From Liolophura sinensis (lineage: Eukaryota > Mollusca > Polyplacophora > Chitonida > Chitonidae), in assembly GCF_032854445.1 (NCBI RefSeq), contig NC_088300.1, forward strand, positions 18,767,608 through 18,831,607: a DNA stretch of 64,000 nt, written 5' to 3'. Of this stretch, positions 54,743 through 64,000 are shown piece after piece (the stretch's first letter is position 1; the number at the start of each line of letters is the position of its first letter). Under the pieces are notes generated by a model. The model saw only the letters and a program-made list of their open reading frames with translations. It did no database searches and had not been told where the DNA came from. Both the position numbers and the translations under genes were made by a program.

Positions 54743-56280
54743 GCTCTCTGCTCAGGCTGTTTCATCTCTACATGTAATCACATACTGCACTTCAACATGG
54801 CATTTAAAAGGTTGCATTTGCTTTCTACTGCCCTAATGTTCTTGCTGAGAAATTCCTTAAAATGGATCGTACATTGTCTGTACATCTGAGAGAAGATCTT
54901 TGGTTGTTATTCTAGTAAGCGTGTGCTTTGTTAGGGTTGTGAAATGACATATGTCAGTACATTGACACAGAATGTGGTCAGAAGTGAGTGCTTGGGGTTT
55001 AATGTCATAAAATAGGGTTAAAAGACACCTTTGAGGAAAATGCTTGTAACAGTAAAGAACACTTTGTATAAAGGTTCTTGAAAACTGAGGAATTAACATC
55101 TTTGTTTATATTTCTGGTATATTGTAGTTTTCTTTATGTATTCATTTGTATACTTCATTGTCAGGTTTGCCACAAGTGAGAATTTAGGCAAAAAGTTAAT
55201 TTGAAACTTTCTCATGCATCAGATGTGGTTTTTTTGGTATAACTTTTTATCTTGTTTGTGTTTTGGTTTGAGATTACTGCATACATATGTTAGGTATATG
55301 TACATGTAAATTCATGTAGGACTGTTTTCAAAGCTATTTGATATATATATATGTTATGATATACTGTATACTTTGTGGAAAAAGGGAAAAATATGTTTCT
55401 GATGTGAAGAGGGAATCAAATATTGCTTGAATTATAAAATTGACATAGGATGGACATTATTTCTTTAGGTGTAGTCAAATATATAAGTGACTGGTTAGAA
55501 ACCTTTGTACAATGCATGGGAAACTGTCGAAAACACAGCAGTAGGACTTAGATGCCATTTTTAATACTGATGTCAAGCGTTTCCCCACCTGCCTCCTCCC
55601 TCCTCATTATGATGTCACATTAAAAACAGAATGAAGTTACACTAGGCACTACATATAATACATTGCTACATTGTAGACCTTGCACTACAATCAAGTTCTG
55701 ATGTAACAATGGCTTGAGGTTCTGCTTCACACGATCACCACAACACAGTATTCAAAAATAAGCCGCCTCCCCATTGTCAATTTTAGTGTTACTTGATTTT
55801 CCATGAATCTAGAGATCTTAATCTTGCTTTATAGGAAAGATTACGACGTATGTTCTGTTAATGAAAGTGTAGTGTTTTGTGAGTGTCTTGCTATTTATTA
55901 GCTGTCTCTATACAATTCATTGTTTTTATGTTGTTTTCTTTCTTTAGAAACTTTAAAAAAATTATCCTTGTACCTTATGTAGCAAATGCAAATTTTTGAA
56001 GTAACATCATAAAAAAGAAGAATCATGTATTTATTTACATCCAAATATAGATTTTTTATTATGGTTATTAGTTACAAAGTGTCTTTAAAAAGATGCTGGG
56101 ACTGTTATAATTAGTTTTGGTTAGAAATTTTTGAGAGGTATGTATTGTTACTTGTGATCTAATATTCAAATTTTCTCCATTAGAGACAAAATACTTCTTT
56201 GGTTGGATTATCAATTTTTGTGATAAGTTTTGTCTGGATATCAAGTCCACGGATCTTTTTGATATATTTTTACTAATATA
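54743..56280 (+). other. 3' UTR and flank of the PARP gene
   Basis: Follows the TAA. No canonical AATAAA was found in the first 1.5 kb; an ATTAAA at about 55618 is a weak candidate for the cleavage signal. No coding sequence is supported here, so the transcript end is not defined from sequence. Confidence 0.5.
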
Positions 56281-56289
56281 AAATGTTTG

Positions 56290-56830
56290 ATAGACACACC
56301 ATATCAAGTCTACTATACACAGATGATAAGTGTATGACACACATGATATCATGTCTGTGATACTAAATTAATGTTAAGTATATCACAGACATATGTTTTC
56401 TAGTCCATGATACACATGCGATGTTAAGTGTACTGTAGACTGATATCCACTCCACAAGAGTGGTTAACTGTTTGGCAGACATGTGATATCCAGTTCAGTG
56501 TACACAGATATGGTATGACACACGTGATATCAAGTTTGTGATACTCAGTTATCATACAGACATATGGTATCTGGTCCATTATACACATGTCATGTTAAGT
56601 GTATGGCAGACCTATGATATCTAGTCCACAAGTGTCGTTAACTGTTTGCCAGACAAATGATACCAAATTGAGGCACTCAACTTCAAGTGATGTTCATAAT
56701 AGGTGTTTTACAGAAGTACTGTATCAAGCCAACAATACGCAAATGATGCTAAGTGTACGACTGACGTGATATCAAGTCCATGATACACAAGTGATGTTAA
56801 TTGTATGACATAAAAGTGATATCAAGTGAT
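56290..56830. repeat. Degenerate repeat of about 50-60 bp
   Basis: Repeated motifs GATATCAAGTCCATGATACA, CATGTGATGTTAAGTGTATG and ACAGACATATG occur about ten times with heavy drift. Borders are approximate. Confidence 0.7.
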
Positions 56831-58610
56831 GATCAATGTTATAAAAATGGTACATGAAAAATATAAATTAACTTGCACCTAATACAATCTACTTGTCTGG
56901 TTACCAGGGTAATATGTTTGCGGTCACAGCAGTTTAAGTTTTTGAGTTAAAAATTGGAGCATTTTCTGATTTAAGGTTAGATTTACAGTGAATACATGTA
57001 TGTAGCCCAGCACGAAATCATGCCTTGATTTTGTAATGCAGTTAATAAGCTGGATAAAGACCGTAATGTTGAGGTTGTATATGCTGATAGAAGATTGCTG
57101 CTCATTGATGCATTATGTGATGGATACCTGCATTACCTACAGTCTGATGAAATGTGTTTTTTAATTTAATTATTTTGTGCCTTTTTTGGTTTTGGAAGAT
57201 CACAAGTTAAGTAACAAAATATATACTTTTTCATCATGAAATTGAATCTGTTGAAACTTCTGTGGTCATGAACAAAACTCCGACAGTGTTTGGAGTAGAC
57301 ACAGATATTATACAGTGTTGTTGTTATATGTGTACGTGTGACAGTTACAGTATTTTCTGTAGGCATACTTTACAACATACATTCATCCTATTTCTGTGTG
57401 TATTTCTAATAAGTATATTTGTAGTATTATAGCACAGACTGTAATTTACTATCAGCATTGACTTTCATTGTTTCACCTTTTGGTGAAACACTCCAAAGAT
57501 GCGTAATACCTGCATTTTATAAACCAAAAACAGGCGCTGTTTACGATTTGACTGACAAAGGATTTTTTTCATATAGAAGTATATGGACGTACAATTTCAA
57601 GTTATGATTTTATGACTTCAAAAATGCTGACTGATAAAGGCTTTTTAAGCATCCAAATACAAATTATAATTTTATGACTTGTTGAATTTTACACATTTCT
57701 AGTGGGGTATGTTTAGGTTCTTGTTCCGGTGTCAGTATTACGTATGATATGAGGTGTCGTCTCTAACATCCCCAGATACGTGTCAGTTGTGATATTTCCT
57801 CCAGTTTCGGTAGACCCTATACTAGCTGGACTGGGGACATGACATGAGAGAAATGGCTGTCTTTCAGAAAAGCATTCGATTTTTCTGCCATATCCTCTGT
57901 CAGTTATCGATTTCATTTGTATTTGTGGACATTGATGCAATCTCCTACTCTATATCTTGTGATCGCAGTGTAGACCGTCAAAGAAAGCCTTGCATATGTA
58001 CATCAGCTTTAATATTTTATTTTTCAGACTTACGCGTCGATGTTACGAACTCCATTTTCTCTGTATCTAGCAATATCTGTCAAAGATAGCATATATATTA
58101 CTTGTGCTACTGTTTTATTCTCAGATTCTAACATGATGTGTTGATAAATTTGATGAAATATGGCTTGTGTAGATTATGGTGTCGTATAAGCAATACGGTA
58201 AATGACCAAATTGTTTGACATTTATTTGCTTGTAAAATGCCATTGTAGTCATTTACCATAAGTATCTTAACCACCGTATATCTTTGGTAGTGTTTCCTTG
58301 TCTGAAGTGCTGAAGATTGTAATCAGACAATGCCGTATGAAATATGCCCAGTTAAACTTTTTTTTTTGCTTTTAAAGTGATTCATTTAAAGTGATTCGTT
58401 TTTATTTGCTTGTTTGGTTGCTGTCAGTTCGTCGTCACATATTCGGTGCATTCTTCATTTCGATATATACGAGGTGTCAGCGGTCTTGATAGTATCACAC
58501 TTGTCTTGCTTTGTACTTTACATACAGAATATAGATGGATCCGTTAAAGATGTTCGTGTGTTTTGTGTGACTGAATATTACACGCCGATAGTAATTCTGC
58601 TTACAGTGGC
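56831..58610 (+). other. Intergenic, no gene supported
   Basis: AT-rich. Frames at 57713-57940 (minus) and 57844-58089 (plus) overlap and show no recognised family, start context or splice pattern. No repeat named. Confidence 0.5.
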
Positions 58611-58611
58611 T

Positions 58612-58752
58612 GAGGGGCCTCCGTGGCCGAGGGAGTTAGCGCGCCAGCATGGCGCAATGACTCAGGAGTCTCTCACCAATGCGGTCACTGTGAGTTCAAG
58701 TCCAGCTCTTGCTGATTTACTCTCCGGCCGTAACACAGTCCTTCTTCCTAAA
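58612..58752 (+). mobile_element. SINE family 1, 5' tRNA-like half
   Basis: GGGCCTCCGTGGCCGAGGGA (A box TGGCCGAGGGA) and TGTGAGTTCAAGTCCAGCTC (B box) with the spacing of a class II tRNA, then GATTTACTCTCCGGCCGTAA, where it breaks off. It is a tRNA-derived head, not a tRNA gene: arms do not pair as a normal acceptor stem and the body continues into SINE sequence. Confidence 0.85.
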
Positions 58753-58759
58753 TCAAAAA

Positions 58760-59920
58760 TCGCTTTGTTGAATCATCTGTGTAGTTGATCATCGTTACAT
58801 ATGATATGCAGAAGAGTATCTAAATTATTATGGTGGAAGACTGCTTTATGTACTAAGCCGGCTGTTCAACAGTTGCTAACTCCGTTAGATAAAAACCCAG
58901 CTAGCCAGTTAATGACCTATTAGACAATAAGAAGTAACCAAGTGCTCATTAGAGCATGAAGGGCAGGAATTTTGCTTTACGGCCGTCATGCCCAGCGGGG
59001 GCCTGAAGGTGGCAACTGGTGAGCAGTGACGCACTTTTACACTGTTTTTAAAAGTCTGAATCCAACGTTTCACCTGAGTTTAGTTTAATTTTGTTAAATG
59101 TAGTTTATTTTCTCATTCTTACACAGACAGAAAGGTCCATTTACAGAGATGATAACAAAATGAATGGTAACGGATATGAATGACTATAACAAAACTGACA
59201 GTACGTGGACGCATAACAAAACAAATACGGCTATAAACAATATACATTAATAACCAAACACTGGAGCGGTAAAAAGACACAAAAAGTTGAATAAAGACAT
59301 GTTAATAGAGCAGGTTTCTGCATTTTAAAATGGTGTAAATCAGCCCTATATCCTTCAGCTTAAAGAGAGTGAGGGGTTTCCTTTGAAAAGCAGTACAGAC
59401 TGGCCTTCATGTCCAGTGTGTGACGTGAAGCACCAAGTATTGTGCAATTTTTTCAGAATGTGACAGAGCAGCACATACCCTAAATGGTCTAAAATTTTGT
59501 GCACAAAAATGCATTTTAGAGGCAAATAAATGTCGCAACATATTCATTTTGGTGCTGAAACTTTCCTGTCGAATACCATCCCATGTCCATGGGAAACCTC
59601 AAAATATCTTTCTGAAATCAACAGAACTCTCAGAATCAGGAAAATCCGGGAGAACCCGTTCACCTGCGCGTTAATTACTACCCATTACCAGGTCACGGGT
59701 CATGTGGGATGCATGGTACAGGGATATTGGGGGTGGCCGGGGAGGAGATCACCTGCTCAATTTGGCTATGGGTGAATACTAAGTGACAGGATCGTGCCTT
59801 TCATCGTATGATTCCACTGACGAATTATTTTAGCTATCGAGGATTCATTTGCATGGTATTCGTGTTAAAATATCTGTCTTCTGTATCCGCTAATATAGGC
59901 TAAAATTACAAGAATTTTCG
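58760..59920 (+). other. Intergenic, no gene supported
   Basis: About 1.2 kb without recognised features; a short open frame at 59530-59775 has no family resemblance. Confidence 0.5.
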
Positions 59921-59924
59921 AGGT

Positions 59925-60072
59925 CAAAGGTTCGAATCCGGTTTTTAAAGGTTTGCTGTGCAGGTGCGTTAGTTTTTATCAGGTTCTACTCGACTTTCCC
60001 CATCGCTAAACCGGCATACATAAATGAACAAGTCTTGAGTGCGTAGATAAACATCAATCAAATACAAATGAA
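59925..60072 (+). mobile_element. tRNA-derived SINE fragment
   Basis: B-box GGTTCGAATCCGG, then a body with CTACTCGACTTTCCCCATCG and a tail CATCAATCAAATACAAATG after AAGTCTTGAGTGCGTAGATA. Same tail type as the other SINEs, head truncated. Confidence 0.6.
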
Positions 60073-60765
60073 ATTAAATTTTTTAACTTCAAGAGCGGAT
60101 GCTAGAAAGGTGATAGTTCAGAATGGCGCTTTCGTATGAAGACTCTGTATGAGTTCAGCTTATGACACATGCCTTAATTGATTGAGAGAGATTTACACAA
60201 AAATCCCTCAGCAGATGTTGGATAAAAGCACTGAGGCCTGACACAAACTTATTTTTTGACAAATATCTGTCGGCTGGATGAGCCTCCGAAACTGGCATTA
60301 GGCAGCACTCTAACGAACCCTCAACCATGTATTATCTGACCACAACTTGCTATTATATGCCAGTGTAGGGATGTATTTATTCTAATACATACATTCACAA
60401 TTCCGACAATTACGATTCTGCAGAAATTGTGAAAAAAAGGTTGTGATTTTATACGTGTTTGCAGTTGAAACTAATGCAGGATCTCTTACGTTTAGACCTC
60501 TTAGGCCTGTCTGTGTCATATAAAGGGCACAACAATCTTGTGCTGTTGGGCCTGTATCTAGGCTTAAACAAAAGATGAAAATAAAAACTATTACCCTTAA
60601 CACATCTAGTTCTAATAAGCATGTTGTAACATGTTATCGCGCCCCTCCCTTATCAGTAGACAAACAGAGTAAATATAATGGCTTTAAAACTACCATTGTT
60701 AATCCATAGATGTGCATTTACAAGGTGCTTAACTATATAACATACAAGTACAGCCCCGGTAGTAA
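60073..60765 (+). other. Intergenic upstream of the MCFD2-like gene
   Basis: Nothing recognised except AT-rich sequence; the minus-strand frame at 60382-60603 has no support. Confidence 0.5.
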
Positions 60766-60768
60766 GCA

Positions 60769-60830
60769 GTCACGTGACCAGAATACAAGGATCATGACCA
60801 TGTGTGAGTTCCCATGACAAACCAATGGCG
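60769..60830 (+). promoter_or_regulatory. Promoter elements: palindromic E-box and CCAAT box
   Basis: GTCACGTGAC (60769-60778) is a perfect 10-bp palindrome of the USF/MiT class of bHLH sites. AACCAATGG (CCAAT at 60822-60826) is a good NF-Y site. Both lie roughly 50-200 bp before the GC-richer segment that ends in a splice donor at 60988. Binding is inference. Confidence 0.5.
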
Positions 60831-60839
60831 AAGCGTGGA

Positions 60840-60987
60840 GAGAGTCAGCTAAAACAACATTAGCATAATTCTGTGACGACCTCGCGGAAATCAATATTGG
60901 CCGAGAGCGAGGCGATTATCGGAGACTGAGAGTGCTTAGACGGTGGCCGTGAAGGATCGGACGGACTGGCTGATTCACAACAATAAG
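60840..60987 (+). other. Probable non-coding first exon of the MCFD2-like gene
   Basis: A GC-richer segment than its surroundings (CGACCTCGCGGAAATC, GCCGAGAGCGAGGCGATTAT) ends with the strong donor AATAAG|GTAAGGTGAC at 60988. It has no long open frame, and the next exon begins four bases before an ATG, so it would be 5' UTR. The transcription start is not determined; the left border is a guess. Confidence 0.5.
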
Positions 60988-62956
60988 GTAAGGTGACTGA
61001 ATTGGGTTTACAAAATGACTGAAGAAATTCACTGGGAATTGTTCATTGCTCATGATATGGTTCAACATGGTTAATGTATACGGCGAAAAAGATATAGCGT
61101 GTACACAACCTGGGTGGCTGATATTGACATGCTATATGTTATATCTTTGATTTTAGACATGAAATCGTTCAGGCTTTCGTCACTGTGACGGAAAATTTGA
61201 TGGTTATAGAATCTGATAAAATATTAATGAGACCGGGTAAACTCTACAGTCACACATATGGGTTTGTATCGGGTGTTCAGTTTGTTATATGGCAAGTTAT
61301 TCACTTACATTGCGCTGGCGATACCAACAAGGAAGTAACGCGTACGGTTACCATGGTAACCCCATCTGTGGATTTCGAAAATATTGCTTGGATCCTTAAA
61401 GTGGCTACGTGGCCAAGGACTATATAACAGACTCGTTACGCTTCATGCATTTTGTAGTAACATATTGTCAATTCTCCTACCCTCTTACAGACCATTGCGG
61501 GAATCCTTGCATTATTTGTGCGTGTATCAATTGGATTGTTGTTCTCTTTGATTTCCTCCACCCATAAAATACCGTTGCTTGAAATTTGTTCATTTTTTCC
61601 TATTTGTACGAACGATTTTCTCGATACAGTGCCTGTGGTAAACGCTCAAAAAAATAATCTGTTAATTTTAACAGAAAGTCTGTCTATGTGATGCTAGAAT
61701 GCATTCCGCTATTAGAAGATAATATTCTGTCATATTCAACATAATATCGTATTAGTCTAACAGAATCTTTATGTTGAATTAATAGAATATGTGTGTTCTA
61801 TTAAACACAACAATCTGCTGCAATAGAAGAATACATTCCTGCCTGCGTCACCCAGACAGTAGACTGTCAGTTAAAATTAACAGATTGATTTTCGATTTTT
61901 ATAACATAGGCTGCTGCAACAAGATTTTGACAAGTGTTAAGTGCAAACGGTGTTCCATCTCCAAGTATATTACACTTTAATCTTTTCAGTAATGCATTCT
62001 GGCAGTGTAATTGGTTGTAACTTCGTTGTGATCAAGACAGATGTCCGTTTTATTCAAATCTGTCTGGGTACATACATGTTCGTCTGGTTATTTTAACAAC
62101 ATTTGCATTCTTGTACCGGTAAGGATGTTGTGGATCTTTCTCCCGTCCTTGTGTAAAAATCACAATGGCTGCAATAAATAGTATACAGGCAAACCTTATG
62201 AAAGGAGAGGCAGCATAACCGATATGCTGGCGGTCGCATTTTTAAATTGATTTATTGACCCTAAAAACGATAAAGTTAGGTTTTAACTGTAATCGACCTT
62301 AATTTATAAAGCGTTTCTGCATTTTAAAGGTGAATAAACGAAGCTTGATGTACCCTGAGTAAATATTGGCCGCTCGAATCTGACTCTTCATGTGTTTGCA
62401 GGATTTAAGCGTAGGACGTAGTTTAAGTTGCCTCAAATTTCGTCCATGACTTTAAGTTGCTCATTTAATCTGAACCTTATAATAGTGTTTTGAGGTTTCT
62501 ATGGGAGGTAGGATGGCATCCTACTGGAAAAAATGCTGCTAGTTTCAACACTAAAAGTAACTTTTCATAACATTTATTTGGCTTTAAAATACAATGTTTT
62601 GGGCAACATGTGACGTCACTTGCAGTATTTAATATTACATATTGCATCGCTTTTCTTTTGAATGTCCAAACTGCACGGTATAAGCCTACGTTTACTTCGC
62701 GTCTCTTTGATGTTACGTTGACGAAAACCCATTATGTGTATCTAGACCTGATCAACGTTGATGGGAAAACTGTTTCAGGCTGGGCTCATCACTCACCATG
62801 AATACATCCTTTCACAAATGGTGGCGTGAGTTCGATTCCAGTTTTAGTTCATGTCTCCGGAGAGGTTCAGGGCATCGTTTGCCACGTTTACCTCAATGCA
62901 TCATTCATCCGCAGGGTTATAAGTGACAGTTATACCATGTTATTATACCCCTACAG
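60988..62956 (+). other. Probable intron 1 of the MCFD2-like gene
   Basis: About 2 kb. Near 61550-61570 there is a SINE-like TCCTCCACCCATAAAATACC piece, and near 62826-62870 a B-box-like GTGAGTTCGATTCCAGTTTT with CATGTCTCCGGAGAGG, both probable SINE remnants. At 61650-61800 the words AACAGAATRT and TTAATAGAAT recur weakly. No gene. Confidence 0.45.
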
Positions 62957-62960
62957 GAGG

Positions 62961-63504
62961 ATGTGTGGCGTGGTGTGGGACACGATCGTGGCCCTCGTCC
63001 TGACATGCGTACTGTTAACCACCGCTGACTCGGGCTCTCACCATCACATTCATCCCGGCAACGCCAATGAAAACAGATTCCATGATTCTGCCGTCGTTCA
63101 AGATGCAGAGTAAATATCATATTTAGAATTTGAGCAATAACTGTGTAATTAAGAATGATGTGTATGAAATATCGATACCATCCACAAACGCAAATAACCA
63201 TGATTATTAAAGCGGTTATCTATACAGCTCAGATATATTTTCCAATTTATTTTGTTTGATATTGTAATGAGTTGAATATGTTTTGGGAGATGCTGTCACA
63301 ATTCCTCAATTATTTTATTGCGAAATGCTGTAACGAGGAGATTAACAAGATGTCTTCATTTATTTGATCTGGTAAGAAATTAAATCTTCTTAAACGAGAA
63401 TCAATATTTGCTGTTTCCAGGCATATTAAAGAACACTTGAAAGATGAAATCAACGTCGACGAGAAGAATATGACAGCGGAAGAACTAGAGTTCCACTATT
63501 TTAA
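62961..63504 (+). CDS. MCFD2-like secreted/ER EF-hand protein, 3' partial (2 coding exons visible)
   Basis: Coding exons 62961-63109 (ATG; exon begins 62957 after CCCTACAG) and 63421-63504 (after GTTTCCAG, ending at donor GTAAGC), joined in phase. Seventy-seven residues are visible. Residues 1-22 are a signal peptide (MCGVVWDTIVALVLTCVLLT then TA); a His-rich start of the mature part follows (SHHHIHPG). The second exon gives EHIKEHLKDEINVDEKNMTA and EELEFHYFK, which matches the conserved segment just before the first EF-hand of MCFD2. MCFD2 pairs with the lectin LMAN1 (ERGIC-53) to carry glycoproteins from ER to Golgi in a Ca2+-dependent way. The EF-hands are outside the window, so CGREF1-like proteins remain an alternative. 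Confidence 0.8.
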
Positions 63505-63643
63505 GTAAGCTGACGAACATAAACAGAATTCACAGAATAATTACTCATGTATCCAGATGGTATCTCGCGGGTAGTCGAGAAAGATGGTTCCAATGAAAAA
63601 AAAAATTCTCGTTGGAGAAGATCGGAAACAATTAATAAAGTTG

Positions 63644-64000
63644 TTCGTAAATAACTGCGCTCTATATATATATAATAAAAACTTTTCTTCTACGGTTAAT
63701 TAGAAAGCTGTTTTATTTGTTTATTCTTTGGCCATTAGTGATGACGGTTATCTAGAAAGCTGTTTTATTTCTTTACTCTTTGGCGAATTGCCCATGGGCC
63801 AAATACAGGCTGTGGCTTGTTTGAATGTGGGTGGAAATCACCTTTCAAATATTTAGATAAGTCAAAATTTGTTTCGTGGAATCGTGATTGGGTCTACACT
63901 AAAGCCTATTTTTTTTTTATCTCCGTCTTATACCGACGTCGTAAATAACTGCACTATACATATATTAAAACGTTTTCTTCCATGGTTAGCTAGAAAGCTG
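63644..64000. repeat. Repeated block in intron after the last visible MCFD2-like exon
   Basis: CGTAAATAACTGCGCTCTAT with AAAACTTTTCTTCTACGGTT and AGAAAGCTG (63645-63709) recurs diverged at 63941-64000 (GTAAATAACTGCACTATACA, GTTTTCTTCCATGGTTAGCT). A shorter piece, TAGAAAGCTGTTTTATTT with CTTTGGC, occurs at 63702-63735 and again at about 63752-63785. The array may continue past the window. Confidence 0.75.

Noticed and set aside
55610-55625. ATTAAA as polyadenylation signal of the PARP gene
   Set aside because: A single weak hexamer in AT-rich sequence with no visible downstream GU-rich support; recorded only as a candidate.
58612-58752. Possible tRNA gene (A and B boxes well placed)
   Set aside because: The sequence continues into the SINE family 1 body and the acceptor stem does not pair; other copies in the window confirm it is a SINE head.
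62826-62960. Upstream in-frame extension of the MCFD2-like start
   Set aside because: It would run through the acceptor CCCTACAG and SINE-like sequence; the ATG at 62961 is followed at once by a good signal peptide.

Overview
This is a stretch of animal nuclear genome: AT-rich, intron-dense, with GT-AG splicing throughout and many interspersed and tandem repeats. Its tRNA-derived SINEs end in a tail like AATATTCTTGAGTACGGC followed by an AAATAAATAAAT run. From memory such elements are common in lophotrochozoans, so a mollusc or close relative is likely; the phylum is an inference, not a proof.

About 83% of the window is one plus-strand gene, read here as 48 consecutive coding exons (1896 to 54742). 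All 47 introns have GT and AG borders, every exon-exon phase agrees, and the exons join into one open frame of 2234 residues ending in TAA. The 5' end lies left of the window. The protein is a very large ADP-ribosyltransferase: a lysine-rich N-terminus with a nuclear-localisation-like stretch, about 1,500 residues of ankyrin-type repeats broken by two acidic linkers, then a WGR domain, a PARP regulatory helical domain, and a PARP catalytic domain with an intact His-Tyr-Glu triad. This is the layout of C. elegans PME-5, which is often labelled tankyrase although true tankyrases have a SAM domain and lack WGR and helical domains. Vertebrates have no protein of this layout that I know of.

The introns are the second story. 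At least eight begin, within about 100 bases of the 5' splice site, with a tandem array (units of 17 to 107 bp). In three of them (after exons 8, 23 and 35) the repeated unit contains the splice donor itself, so the intron carries a row of donor look-alikes. Exon 36 is preceded by a perfect 218-bp tandem copy of its own 5' half and acceptor. Other introns hold SINE copies of several families that share a 3' tail, a MITE-like element with terminal inverted repeats, and a rearranged DIRS-like retroelement fragment (about 31.1 to 32.9 kb).

From 54.7 to 60.8 kb there is a 3' flank and intergenic region with repeats and no gene I can support. At 60.8 to 63.5 kb a second plus-strand gene begins: a likely non-coding first exon with a CCAAT box and a palindromic E-box upstream, then a signal-peptide exon and an exon matching the region before the EF-hands of MCFD2, the Ca2+-binding ER cargo-receptor subunit. 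Its EF-hand exons lie beyond the right edge. The two genes are neighbours on the same strand with no obvious functional link.
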